Shown piece by piece: positions 21,896 to 32,835 of a stretch of DNA of 64,000 nt. The stretch's first letter is position 1, and every line of letters begins with the position of its first letter. Under the pieces are notes generated by a model, which worked only from the letters and a program-made list of their open reading frames with translations, was not told where the DNA came from and ran no database searches. The position numbers were made by a program, and so were the translations under genes. The DNA is from Halichondria panicea (taxonomy: Eukaryota; Porifera; Demospongiae; Suberitida; Halichondriidae), in the NCBI RefSeq assembly GCF_963675165.1, contig NC_087384.1, positions 2,936,501 through 3,000,500 of the forward strand, read 5' to 3'.

Positions 21896-22551
21896 TTCCC
21901 CCATTGTTATCCGCTTCAAGATGCTATTTCAAGAACTCTGCGAAGAGGGACTAAACTGGGACGGACGAACCGCTTACACCAGCTTTGAATCACTGCCCAG
22001 TGATGTTTCTGCCTAGGCTCCGACCGAAGAAGTTGAGTGCTCATTGTATGTATGCAGCTGTGATTTATCTGGTACTTGAGAGTCCAGAAAAACGAATGGT
22101 GAGGTTCATAGTATCGAAAACTTGAGTGTCCCCACTGAAGCCTCTGAAGCCTCAGACGATACCCCGTCTTGAGTTACTATCCGCATTGTTACTAGCCAGA
22201 CTATTGAAGAGTGTCACCACGAGTCTGGAGTCGGAAATACAGCTGAATTACCCTACATGTTGGAGTCGGAAATACAGCTGAATGACAGATTCAAAGGTAT
22301 CCCTGTGTTGGATTCGAGGTGTTGACCGTGTTTGGAAGCAGTTTGTCCAACATTGCGTCTTGGAGATTAGGGAACTTCTTCCCAGTGCCCGTTGGCATCA
22401 CTGCCCGGGTGAGGACAACCCAGCTGACTTACCCTCCAGGGGTGTTAAACCAACTGACCTCGCTAGGAGTGAATTGTGGCTACATGGCCCCATGTGGATA
22501 GGAACCATAATTGACGAACTACCTGAAGTTGAAATTCCTGCCGAGTGCTGA
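21896..22551 (+). pseudogene. Bel/Pao RT-RNase H region
   Basis: Reading resumes with FKMLFQELCEEGLNWD, then after stops the frame 22282-22551 gives TDSKVSLCWIRGVDRVWKQF and HHCPGEDNPADLPSRGV, the RNase H-like end that precedes integrase in Bel/Pao pol. In an intact element the integrase should follow directly; here it does not, and the next domain is the one that belongs after integrase. Confidence 0.6.
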
Positions 22552-22559
22552 GATGGACT

Positions 22560-22748
22560 AGATGGCAAACAGAGTACCTACTGGAGCTGAGAGACAGCCA
22601 TAGGTATACCTCGGACAAGAGTTCAGTGAGCGTAGGAGATGTTGTGCTAGTGTACGATACCACACCGAGAGGATTTTGGTTACTTGCCAAAGTCACAAAT
22701 TTTGTGTCAGGGCAGGATGGGAAGGTGTGTGGTGCCGTTCTCGACTGA
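22560..22748 (+). pseudogene. Bel/Pao post-integrase (DUF5641) domain
   Basis: The segment WQTEYLLELRDSHRYTS ... VGDVVLVYDTTPRGFWLLAK is the conserved domain that follows integrase in Bel/Pao. It is on the plus strand and stops at 22748, directly against an integrase segment on the opposite strand. Confidence 0.6.
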
Positions 22749-22749
22749 G

Positions 22750-23290
22750 ACCATACTCTTCCTCGGGATCGTTGTAGCATAATGAATCCGGAAGATTGAG
22801 AAGTCTTCTACCACAGAGCAAGTGAGCAGGTTCCTCAATGTCGTCACATGAAACGCATGAAAGGGGTCGAGAATTTATGACTCCCTCTACTTCAGTAATC
22901 AAGGTGATAAGCTCATCCAGAGTGAGTCTGGCTCTTCCAACAATCTTCTTAAGACAGCGCTTGGTCATTCGCTCTAGGTAGATTGAAGGTCCCCCCATAC
23001 CTGCCAAGTAGCTCCTCGTGTTGCATCATCTCCTTGAGTGTTTTTGCTGCAGCCTTAAAGGTTTTTCCGTTGTCCGATACAAATCTTCTAGGCTTCAAAC
23101 TTCGGTCGTTAGATCTGATACTACCTCGAGATGTACCGCTCTAGTTACACAACAGGTGTAGAGACATATCCATACCTTGCTCTCGAGGACGGCATTCCCA
23201 GTCTTAATATGGAGTGGTCCTGCAAAATCAACCCCTGTGAAAGTAAAGGGGGGCTCCTGGTCCACTTCAACGTCTATACCCACTTGAGCT
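22750..23290 (-). pseudogene. Bel/Pao integrase core, inverted relative to the rest of the element
   Basis: On the minus strand, 23283-23095 gives FTFTGVDFAGPLHIKTG and CVTRAVHLEVVSDLTTE, the integrase core with its first catalytic aspartate. About 23100-23040 carries the next part (SDNGKTFKAAAKTL) in another frame. About 23007-22750 gives MTKRCLKKIVGRARLTLDEL and VEGVINSRPLS, the end of the core. Domain order within the segment is normal, but its direction is opposite to gag, protease, RT and the flanking parts. A short duplication (CCCACTTGAGCTGT twice) sits at the right junction near 23278-23305. Confidence 0.65.
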
Positions 23291-23299
23291 GTTACCCAC

Positions 23300-23450
23300 T
23301 TGAGCTGTCATCAGCACCTGAAGTCGAGCAACCAGAACGAATTATTGAAGCCGAGCAATCCGAGGAATCTGAGTTGTCGGCAGCTCGAGAGGCATTCACG
23401 AGGCTGACAATGAGAACTGAACTATGTATTCGTAAATTGTTTTTTTTATG
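23300..23450 (+). pseudogene. Bel/Pao pol C-terminus
   Basis: The frame resumes on the plus strand (YPLELSSAPEVEQPE) and runs to the stop at 23451, with an acidic tail (EAEQSEESELSAAREAF). The polypurine GGGGGAGTG at about 23480-23488 follows and marks the start of the 3' LTR. Confidence 0.5.
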
Positions 23451-23486
23451 AACCTCTTGTTGACCATTCCTGGTCAACTCGGGGGA

Positions 23487-23770
23487 GTGTTAGAGTTATT
23501 TATCTGGTTGTGATTATTTTAGTTTGTACGCTTGTACGCGCATGCGTGATGTTGTACCATGTGCCATGAAGTGAACTTATGATAATCAGTCAAGTTGATA
23601 GTTGTAGCGAATACGCTAGTGTGTGTATACTTAAGATCGCCTACTAACATCTTGTATCTAGCTTAGTCATCTTGTTGGAGAGCACCTTCCGTGTTTCTGC
23701 CGTCGCTTTGAGTCTTAGTACCGTCAAGTATGGCTCTTTTCTGCTTGCTTACTTTCTTGAGGAACAGGGC
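23487..23770 (+). repeat. Probable 3' LTR of the Bel/Pao element
   Basis: Right after a polypurine tract (GGGGGAG) the sequence TGTTAGAGTTATTTATC begins, as LTRs begin with TG. No second copy was found in the window, so its end is a guess and the 5' LTR is missing. Confidence 0.35.
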
Positions 23771-23774
23771 TTAA

Positions 23775-25380
23775 ACATAACTAGCTAGCTATAGAGCATT
23801 GCAGTTGAGACTGCAGCTGGCCACGTGTTGTTTGGCTGAGTAAGCAATAATTTTCTCCTTAGCTAACTGAACAGTGAGGCAGTAGATATATACACTAAAC
23901 TTCAGTACTATCTTTTGTCAGCTGTTGGATTCTGATAATGGACGATGCACTGTTTTCATCAAATCATCAAAATTATTACCTCATATTCTAGCACAAAAAT
24001 ACTAGTTGAAGTCTTCCGCGTAAAGCCAATTATTAGCAAGAGACATGATGCTGATACTTACCGTAGCAACTTAATTAATGCGCATCCACTTAGGTGGCAA
24101 AAACTTTGGGGTTTTTACTTCAATTAAAAAATCGATTTTGTGGGGATGCACGAAATCTGCTTCGATTTCACAATGGCTTAGACTTGCACTATGTATAATG
24201 TATAATGCCAGGAGTTAAATTCGTTGCCGCAAAGAGAGATTTCAAGGCAGCTCACGCAGCTCACGTTTCTAAGAGTTTTACTAGCCTCAAGCTCAAGCAA
24301 AACCACAGAAAGCAAATAGTAGCCATCCAGGTTGCCATTGCAATTTTACAGTTGAGCAGTCTTGAAGTCTTGAACCTTACCTGTCTCCGAGTGGAAGATC
24401 AACCTGCGTGTTTGTTCCAGCCACACATTAGTCAAGATCAGCGGTGTTGATTACCCTTGATTACCCCATTAAAAAGCACACCAACCGCTGTTATCCCAAA
24501 GTAGGCGGTATCTAAAGAAGAGACATTGTACCTGACATTCAGTACAGACTATTACAAGATCAGACCGATTTAAAGTAGTTTTTGAGTCTACCAGTGCTCT
24601 ATTAAGTGGTAATGAAGCCAAGACTGTCCCAGGATACATACAAAATATGACACTGTAACACTGTAATCACTGTAACACTGTAATCAACACACAACACACA
24701 AGTGAATCCGGAGCCATTCATTAGCAGGGATCGTTCGTTAACCAACACCTATAAAAAGTAAGCAGCCATGAGCCCCAGGAGGTGGCAGATACTTGTCTAC
24801 ATATACACATAATTGAGTAATACAAAATATACGTACACAAATTAACATCATTATACTTACCACCATGTGGTGAGCACTTATCAATTCGCACATGATTTTA
24901 ATCCGTCAGCCAATGTTCACGCACCACGCACCACATACTTTGCACCAATCATTCGTTTCATGTAACAAGATACAAAAATCATAGGTAAGGAGTTTTTCAG
25001 GTAAGAGAGTTGCTTTAGGAAGGGGAGCAGAGCATGATAAAAATTCAAACACAAACACCCCATATTAATATTATAGTTGATGGACCAAAAAATTCTCTGT
25101 GAATATATCTGCATCCAGTCATATCAATGACGACAAAGTTCGGTCAACCACGGAACAAGTGGATAACCAAGAATTTAATTAAGGAAGTTTTGCTGTGCGG
25201 ATTGTCTCCAAATTAATTCAATTGGGCCCATTATTTTCCCTCGGATCACTTCAATAAAGTGGTTGGCCAGCTGTGACCTCTGGTTTTTATGAACATAAAG
25301 ATAAAGAACCCAGGAAATACATTCAAACTGAAAAAGTGTTTTCCGTTTGAAATCAACTACCATGGATTGGGGATTGGAAC
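23775..25380. other. No gene recognised
   Basis: A lysine-rich frame at 24205-24450 and shorter ones show no known domain. ATCACTGTAACACTGTA is repeated near 24648-24685. Otherwise this is AT-rich DNA. Confidence 0.35.
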
Positions 25381-25381
25381 A

Positions 25382-25583
25382 TACCGTATAGCGTGTAATT
25401 TTCGTGGGGCAAAATATTCGTGGTTTTCGTGGTTGGAGGTCTGACCACGAATATTTTACCCACGAATGAAGCGACCTTGCCTACCTTTACAAGCAGCAAC
25501 CACGAAAATATTACCCACGAAATGTCTCAATATTGCTGAACCACGAATATTTTGTCCCCCGAAAATTACCCGCTATACGGTAG
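25382..25583. mobile_element. Palindromic MITE with TACCGTATAGCG ends (about 200 bp)
   Basis: The left end TACCGTATAGCGTGTAATTTTCG and the reversed right end (CGAAAATTACCCGCTATACGGTA) are inverted repeats. The arms also share AAAATATTCGTGGTT. The interior carries several CCACGAA(A)ATATT words. A degraded partial copy lies at about 50185-50225. TACC...GGTA ends could include a TA target duplication, as in Tc1/mariner-type MITEs. Confidence 0.65.
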
Positions 25584-25589
25584 ATTTCA

Positions 25590-26860
25590 ATGCTCGCCAC
25601 ATCCAATTTTACTTGCTGCATACAATGCAACCAAAAGTCACTAGATCTTATATCTGATACGCTACGTTCTACAGTATGGTAAACAGATGAAAAGGAATAT
25701 CAGAATGAGACGAGTGCTATAGCAGCACATTACTGCACAAGCTAAGAAATCGGCCTGAACACAGATAGCAGCGCATAAACTACGACTTGTAAACTTTAAC
25801 AAAGTGCTGTAACGTGATAATCTTAGGTGACTATTACGTCTCAATTTTGTTCCCCTGTTCCTGTTCAGTGTAACAGGGAGTTCCTATAAAAAGAATCGGA
25901 CTCGGTAGGAGACGAAGGAGTTGCAGCATCAAACTGGAATGTTTCATCAAATCTTGTTTCACATTCAAAATCTGTATCACCATCGTATCACCAACGCTCC
26001 AACGCAGCATTTTTGTGAGCAAAATATCTTTCCCTGCAAAGAGCTTAGATTTCAATGAGTCGACCTCTTCCATGAGTTGATCACACAGTTTGTAGTTGTG
26101 AATGCCTTGGGATTGTTCAATTCGACGCTACAACATGCTGGTTTATGTCTGCTGGTTTACGTCTTGTTTCGATAAGTCTCTTCTTAGACCGAGATTTGCG
26201 ATGTGCAAATTTGTAGCTATGATCAACATCCTGGTCCATATTAAACACGCGAGCAAACTTGGATTGTTTACACAAAGATCCCCCCCCGCTGCTTCATTAA
26301 TGCACGTATGGTAGCAGATTTTCCAAATATATGCGCCTTCATTTATCGTTTCAGTGGGCTTAGGTATAGCCTACAGTAAAGAAAATAGAGATTGAATGAA
26401 ATCAAATGTTAATTCACAAACACTGCAAAGCACAAAGATTTCTTTATACCTGTCTCATGAGACTCAGCCCACTTCCATTGAGAATAGTTGTATGGACTGT
26501 AGTAGGAGGTGAAGACGAAGACGAGGGACTTCCTCTTGATCAACCTACCTCTCAAATTCTTCGTTCTTATGTAGCTTGTCCTGGAACTCCTGTCGAATCT
26601 TTTTAATAGGTCACAAATCACTTTAGAGACACAACCACCTTCTTCTCCATACTATTAAACTAGGGCAAGAACAATGACTAGATATTGTAGTATACTGATT
26701 CTTGTATCCTTGAATATACGGATTGACAAAAGCCCTGCCAACTTACAAATCCCCACCCTCTCCCAGTTCATGAATATCAGTTATGAATATCAATATCAGT
26801 TATGACACATTCACTGTGTGTCGTGAATGTGTCATTTTTGTCAGGAAGTGGCATTTCACA
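25590..26860. other. No gene recognised
   Basis: Frames of 60-80 residues on both strands look like chance. A duplication of TATGAATATCAATATCAGT type lies near 26770-26803 and a C run at 26280-26288. Confidence 0.35.
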
Positions 26861-26869
26861 TGGTTCCAA

Positions 26870-27300
26870 TAAACCAATAAATGTTACCTGTCGGCCTGTC
26901 GGCAATTCGAAACATGCACAAGACATGCCAAACCGCCTTAGCAAGTTGCCCATTACTCCAGACATTTTGCTGAAGTTGCGGGCAATCTGGATATATCATG
27001 ATATGGGCAGCAATCACTGTCCGTCCCTTCAGACGCAGGGTACGATCCGGCGGAATTTAGCAGACGTGTCGATGTCCAACCCGACACCCCCTTCGAAAAG
27101 GGGTAGATATTGTGTTGGGGCGAGCCGAAGTCTTGTCTTAGCTAGTGTCTTACCTAGCTATTCGGGGACAAGACCCGGGGTTTTTGTTCAGGTTCATGTC
27201 CCCGACCTAACCATAAAAATGTTGGGTAGATGGGCGTACCTTCGGACTCACTTAGCTTCAATTTCGGCAGTGCGTGAATTGTCAATCGATACGAAAAAAG
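26870..27300 (+). pseudogene. Tyrosine recombinase fragment (DIRS/Ngaro-like)
   Basis: About 26917-26990 reads HAQDMPNRLSKLPITPDILL followed by LRAIW, the start of the catalytic domain of DIRS/Ngaro-type tyrosine recombinases. FADVSMSNPT-like sequence (given as LADVSMSNPT) is at about 27057-27090, and IRGQDPGFLFRFM is readable in another frame at about 27160-27200. LTIKMLGRW and LASIS are at about 27208-27265, the region that holds the catalytic tyrosine. The conserved histidine-arginine segment between them seems deleted and at least two frame changes occur. The enzyme would circularise and insert element cDNA. The RT part of such an element is not next to it. Confidence 0.55.
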
Positions 27301-27309
27301 TAGACAGTG

Positions 27310-27718
27310 GACTAGTTTGCATTGGGAATTGTATTAATAATTATGTTGAGTCGTAGTTGTTATTTTGTCATGTTAGTGAGTGTTATGGAATTAGTAGTTA
27401 TGGAATTAGAAATACGGAGGAAGTGCTTGGGCTCAGGTAGTCAGGGTCGTGCTCACCCAAGCGGTAAGATCTCATCAATTAGGGCATGGTAATAGGTGGG
27501 GCCATGCGCAGGGGGATCTTGCTAATTCCCTTATGACATAACTGTGGTTACTGCGGTGGTTGCTACAGTTGCTAAGGGAATTAGCGAGGGAATTAGCGAA
27601 GGAACTAGCTGCATACCGACCGGGCTGCCTATCAGTGTACCAAACTGTAGTTAGTAGTAGCTCTGTGCAGGTCAGTTAGGAGCATCTGGCGACACCGAAC
27701 TTTTAAATGTAGTTTTAA
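27310..27718. other. No gene recognised
   Basis: A short GC-richer stretch with a small duplication (GAGGGAATTAGCGA type, about 27588-27603). It is bounded on the right by the TTAA of the MITE at 27719. Confidence 0.35.
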
Positions 27719-28437
27719 CCCTTTCCCCGTTTTAATTAAAAAAAGAATTTCTTTAAAAATTCATATATCATGAACCATACATTGAAATGACTTGTAAATA
27801 CTTCCTACAGGTAGCGCAGACCCCAGAGGTATCTAGCAACTGACCACCCCCCTAATTACCGATTGTTTACAAACATTTACAATTATGTACACAAATATGA
27901 AGGCACAAAGTGACTAAAATAAGTGTTCTCAATGTTCGACATGGTTCAAGCAGGATCAGCAGAAACTTGTCTGTGAGGTCACATCGGCAGACGCCATTTT
28001 CCCGGGAAATGTTTTCTTCACCTACACACAGGTTTACAAGTTCAATTGTGGCTCATGATGTCCACTGCTGTATGGCTACAGATGCTACTCTAGACTTACC
28101 AGATCCAGGAACTTAGGATCTTCTTCATCAGGCTCTATATTTTCTAGCTTGAGGTATCTAGCTATGATCCCAGTCACTGTCCTCTCACTCAACAAGGCCA
28201 TAAGCATCGTTCTCCTCACTGTCTAGCTGCCCTAGAACGGGTTGTACTATTAAGAAGCCATTACAATTAGTCACATGCGGTCACTTTTTTTTCAGCAGTA
28301 CTGTGCGAAGCGTACCTCGAGGCTGTGAAAGAGCAGGTACCTACAGCGTGTGCATAGCTCCAACACAGCGTGGACAAAAATTTTTTGAAAAGAGTCAGTA
28401 GTGCGGCCGGAAAAAGACGGCTTCAGCGGGGAAAGGG
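27719..28437. mobile_element. piggyBac-like MITE, family 2, copy 2 (719 bp)
   Basis: Flanked by TTAA at 27715-27718 and 28438-28441. Ends are CCCTTTCCCCG and CGGGGAAAGGG, perfect inverted repeats. It is longer than the copy at 5399-5908; shared interior blocks are interspersed with insertions or deletions. No coding capacity was seen. Confidence 0.72.
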
Positions 28438-28739
28438 TTAACGTCGTTAAACGGACAGGGGGAGCTGGTTGGAGGCAGGGGGCGGGGTTTGGCCACGCAT
28501 GCGCATTGGTCAGTAGCGGCCACCCTTGCCCTTGTCCCACCTGCCCTTGTCCCACCCTTGTTTTTGTTTCTCTCAGTTCACTCTGAGTTTTTATTTTATT
28601 TTATGGGGCTGGTTCGCTACGAGGTAGTCAGGATTTTACCCTTCGTGCTCAACCCATTGATGGTTGTTTCATAAAAATCACGCGAACACAGCTTTAGCTT
28701 GTACAAAGTACATGTTGTGACCAACAGCGCTTCTGTCCA

Positions 28740-29023
28740 CAAACGCGTTTTCCAAGACTAGTACTGTGTTGTAACTCTGGTAACTCGAGATAGTTCTTTT
28801 GGCAGGTCAGTAATAGATCCTGGTACGATCCTGGTAAGATTTTTCTAGCAGCTATGGCATAGTGATCATAACGATTCAGTCTTTCATGAATGGCATAAAC
28901 AATCTCATGGAGAATAGGCGTCCACACAGTCTTGTACTCATGATATCCTCTTAAACCACACAAAAACACTACACTGAGATTAGTAGTAGCCATGGCATTT
29001 GGCACACTGCACGTGCACCACAA
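28740..29023 (-). pseudogene. HIRAN-like domain fragment
   Basis: The minus frame from 29023 begins MWCTCS; an internal start at about 28993 gives MATTNLSVVFLCGLRGYHEY followed by KTVWTPILHEIV and a DHYAIAARK segment. The pattern RGYHEYK...W.P...E...DHYA fits HIRAN-type domains, which bind DNA ends or are found as stand-alone domains in invertebrate repeats. The second half of the domain (the GH(V/I)P region) is not readable, so it is probably broken around a local duplication (GATCCTGGTA twice near 28817-28838). Confidence 0.4.
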
Positions 29024-29572
29024 TATCTCGCACTAAGTAACAGGCTAGCAGCTGAGTTTTGATTGTTACACAAGCTCAGTGCAGTGTTCTTTAGATCGAT
29101 GTCTCTGTTTAGCTTTGGATTCACTACTGCAGTTGCAGACAAGCACCTTCCCAGTTATATTCCTGAGCAGAGAATATCCGGGCTAGGAAGGGAAGAACAT
29201 GACTCTGTTAACCACAGCCAAGATCTTGCTAATCCAGCAGCTAAGTATTCTGACAAGCAAAGAGCACAGATTGGGAAGTATGCCTGTGAGCATGGCAATA
29301 CAAACGCACAAAGTCCCTAATCTCAATGAAAGTACTGTAAGATCGTTCAAGGGCTTGTATGAAAAAAAATGAAAGAAGAAATAAATAAATTGAATCCTCA
29401 GCCAGCCTTTGCTCCTTGATCTGGATGTTAAATTGCTATACGACGAAGAGGTGGGATTATAAACATTCATGTAGTACGAGTGACAGCAGATGCATTGATC
29501 AAATGTAATCCATCATTTGCCCAGCAACTTTGTAAATTTGAAATGCCACGTAGCTGGGTCCAATCTATATAT

Positions 29573-29642
29573 AGACGCATGAATATGAATATATAGACGC
29601 ATGAATTATATAGACGCATGAATAATATAGACGCATGAATAC
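29573..29642. repeat. Tandem repeat of TATAGACGCATGAAT
   Basis: Four imperfect copies of a 15-19 base unit lie inside the pogo-like transposase, expanding the point where the DNA-binding part meets the catalytic part. Confidence 0.75.
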
Positions 29643-29813
29643 CCAAGGCAGTATATGATGAATGTCGATTCGAGTTTTTAAGTGATGTGGATTATACCTC
29701 CTGAATTGGTATTTAATGCTGATCAAATGCTGATCAAACACCATCTTCATATGTTTCTGTGGGAAGGCCTGTGCCCATTGTAGGTCTGTCCGACAAAAGA
29801 AATATAACATTAA

Positions 29814-30520
29814 CCCTTTAACCGTCGGATTCTTAATTAACAGTGGAATGAAATGTCTGTAAATTCTCTATCGGGTTTCTAGAGCAATAAAAAGCCTAGC
29901 AACCATATACCACCAATAGAATGCCCATACAACAAGGAATAAAATGGTGCAACCATAACAACCAGTCACTTATCATTTTAAATGCTCGGCCAGCGGTGAG
30001 ATAAAATCTAAAAATTTTTTATATGGATCAGCCTATCATATGGTATAAAGGCTTGACTAAGCTTGATAAGCTTGATTTTCACATCATATGAATGTAACAG
30101 TGCTAGTACATGTATTACTATACTATGAAATTGCTATACTATACTACTTGCCAGAGTCACACAGTGAGCCCTCTCCTGGTCTTTCACCGATAGCGCTAGC
30201 GTCTAGGTCCATGTCATCAGTCCCAGACAGTTTATCAGCGTCTGGCATAAGGTATCCTACTATCCCCCCTCTCCTTCATAGGCACTGTCATCACCAGAGG
30301 AGACATCGCCATTGCTGCACATCGGCACAAGTAAACAATCTAGCCATAGCTTTGTGCGGTAAGATGCTAATGAAATTTTAACATAGCAACGTGGCTTGGA
30401 AAATTCTAGACTAAATTGCACGTGATTCTACAGCTCTTCCTCTATACAGGGATGTGCGTAGTTCGAGCTTTTTTTAGAATTTCGCAAAAAAAGCGGGCCA
30501 CGATCGTGACGGTTAAAGGG
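29814..30520 (-). mobile_element. piggyBac-like MITE, family 1, copy B (707 bp), nested
   Basis: Flanked by TTAA at 29810-29813 and 30521-30524. The left end is CCCTTTAACCGTCGG and the right end CGTGACGGTTAAAGGG. Compared with copies A and D it is reversed, and its subterminal palindrome is shortened (GCGGGCCACGATCGTGACGG lacks seven bases). It keeps reversed pieces of the acidic transposase exon. Its removal with one TTAA leaves a continuous host frame in the pogo-like gene, so the insertion point is exact. Confidence 0.78.
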
Positions 30521-31024
30521 TTAACCCCTTTGTTGTGACTCTCGCCGGTGATTTCTTACCAATGCAGATAATCTATGCTGGAAAAACCAACCACGTGGCT
30601 TTGTATTTCCGAAAGGATTTTCTATAAGCCAAAACCGGTCAAATGAAACAGAAAGCTATTGATGACTTCATCAATCCTTATGCCGTCGGCGTCAACAAAA
30701 GGAGAGAAATGGGATGTGTTTAGGGGTCAAATGACTGATACAGTGAAGAGCAAACTGGCATCGTTGTGTATTGAACTTGTTCGGGTCCCTGCCAACATGA
30801 CTCACTTTTTTCAACCATTGGACTTTACCGTGAATGGGTCAGCTAAAAACCTCGCTATATTATTCTGCTTCGGTTCAACAACAGCTTGCAGTGTTATAAA
30901 GCCTCTTCACTTTACTGCAAATGGGAGAGCCACAATTCTTAGAGGCTGGAAGAAAGCTGGCCTCCTCTTAGATGGAACTACAGTGTTGCCACCAGAGGAC
31001 CCTTTTGATGAATTTTATGACTAG

Positions 31025-31800
31025 CTACCGGTATTTATTATAATTATCGTAGTCTTATGAATTAGCCGCCCCCTGCCTCATAAAAGAGGGCGTCTAATTT
31101 CTGAGTGTAGTCCATTTTGAAAAAATTATACCACAAAACTGTAAAAACGCGAACAAATCTACCTGTGAAAATAGGTAGTTGAAACTAGTTGTCCTATAAA
31201 AGGAGTGATGAAAGGAATGCAGAAAGGAATGCAACAAATCAGTGGTTACACGGCAGTCAATAAAGCGCTGTGTATATAAAGAAGGTGGCATATAAAGAAG
31301 GTGGCAGGTGGCAGAAGACTCGAATAGCTAGGCATTTAAGAAGACACGGGACACCACACGGACACCACAATTGTGAGCAGTCCCATTGCTTGCTGTTTCA
31401 TAGTTGGTAATTAGAGCAATATTGAAAAGTGGGTGTGGTTTTAATTTCTAATATTTATACCTGCTTAGTATACTAAATCACATGAAAGCAGAGTGACACA
31501 GAGTGACAGTCATGTGCACCTTGTATGCGGCTGCCCAAACTACACTGCACTTAATTAATTACCAACTACAAGGTGCTAAGTAGATCCTGAGTTTTTATTC
31601 AAGTGATCTCTGCAGCAACAGGTAACTGTACAACAATTATTAATTAGGATTGAAAATTGACAAAAAATAATTATGACTTAAAGTCTAACTGTCTAACAAC
31701 AAATAATACATTCAGGAATGGATGATGAGCACCTTGTAGCGGGTGTGTGGGTCGGAAAAAGAGTATTCCTGTTCAGCATTAAAGGAATTGTAGAGAGAAG
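31025..31800. other. No gene recognised
   Basis: Short frames only. Local duplications include GGCATATAAAGAAGGTGGC near 31287-31308 and CACAGAGTGACA near 31496-31508. The left end of the Harbinger element should lie here, but I did not find the CCCTGTTTACACGC inverted terminus. Confidence 0.35.
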
Positions 31801-31805
31801 AACAA

Positions 31806-32648
31806 TGAACAGAGGCACATATTGGAGTGACATTGAGATAAAAGCTATCTGGGGAGCTACTGACTTGGCAACTTGATGGAGCTGTAAGTAAGAAATAAAC
31901 TGATTTACGAAAAAATATCAAGAAAAAGGGATATGCTGGATTCAATGTAGGGTAAAAAATTAAGAACTTAAAAACAAACTACAAAAAAATTAAGAACTTA
32001 AAAACAAACTACAAAAAAGTAAAGGACGGTAACAATAAGACAGGGAAAACATGCAAGTTTTATGACGAGCTGGATAGGCACCGACCAGCCTCCGCTCCAT
32101 CTTTCGTTGACACCAGGAAAAGGTGGATGAGGTCGTGGAGGATACAGAGACGGTACAATATAATGTTATAATTGATGCATATAGTATACTTAACTTTCTT
32201 TTTAACACAGATGGCAGTCAGATCCAGCCACAGTCTCCAGTGGAGAGTGCGGATGATGTGGCCGATACTGAGGGAGAGCCCAGTACCTCTGGAAATGGGA
32301 AATAGATGATTGTGAGTTAAAATACAAAATTAATTTTCAATAATAATTATCTATACACAAGGTACTCCCCCCACCAACAAAGAAAAGCAGGAAAAACAAA
32401 ACCGAAAAGGGAAGCAGCTGGAGACATTTCTGGGCTACCAGAGAGAAGCAGAGGAAAGGTTTGAGAAAAGAGAGGAGGAAAGATGGGAGAGAGAGAGAAA
32501 GTTAGCGGAAACAACAAGAAAGGAGGAACAGACGCACCAACTCAACATGATTGAAATGCTTGGACAAATGATACGGCAACCAGGACCATCACAGTATTAT
32601 CCACCATCATCGCAACCATTTAACTCTGACTCACAGTACGACTACTAA
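31806..32648 (+). pseudogene. Myb/SANT-like protein of the second Harbinger element, broken
   Basis: The same gene as 874-62: MNRGTYWSDIEIKAIWGA at 31806, a second exon DGSQIQPQSPVESADDV (about 32210-32305) behind an intron of about 55 bases, and a third exon with the coiled coil EERFEKREEERWERERK and tail QPFNSDSQYDY to about 32648. The first exon has several lesions: a stop after GACTTGGCAACT, and an exact duplication of about 30 bases (around 31953-32012) in the basic helix region. The second exon ends in a stop (GGGAAATAG). It is therefore non-functional. Confidence 0.75.
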
Positions 32649-32835
32649 CTTTTAAACATCAAACATTAATCATACAGTCATAATTATAACAATAAAATAA
32701 TGATGCGTATGATAACATAAGTTCACATAATTATCATGTACTACTCCTTATTTGGTTACCACTAATATCTACTGAGCCGACTGTCTAATCTCGCTAAAGG
32801 ATGAGTCACGAGATTCTCCACAAACTTCACAGATA

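Larger units (their letters stand above)
29063..31024 (+). pseudogene. pogo/Tigger-like DDE_1 transposase, split by a MITE and several indels
   Basis: The N-terminal helix-turn-helix part (KYSDKQRAQIGKYACEHGN, about 29246-29302) comes first. Next are STVRSFKGLY-like and PRSWVQSIYRRMN-like segments in other frames (29330-29580). ELVFNADQ, containing the first catalytic aspartate, is at about 29703-29725, immediately followed by an 11-base exact duplication (29715-29725 and 29726-29736) that shifts the frame. A piggyBac-like MITE occupies 29814-30520. After it come VTLAGDFLPMQIIYAGKTN (30537-30593), VFRGQMTDTVKSKLASLCIE (30716-30776), MTHFFQPLDFTVNG (30798-30839) and a C-terminus LPPEDPFDEFYD with stop at 31024. 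The family uses TA targets. The chain of frame changes shows a long-dead copy. Confidence 0.75.
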
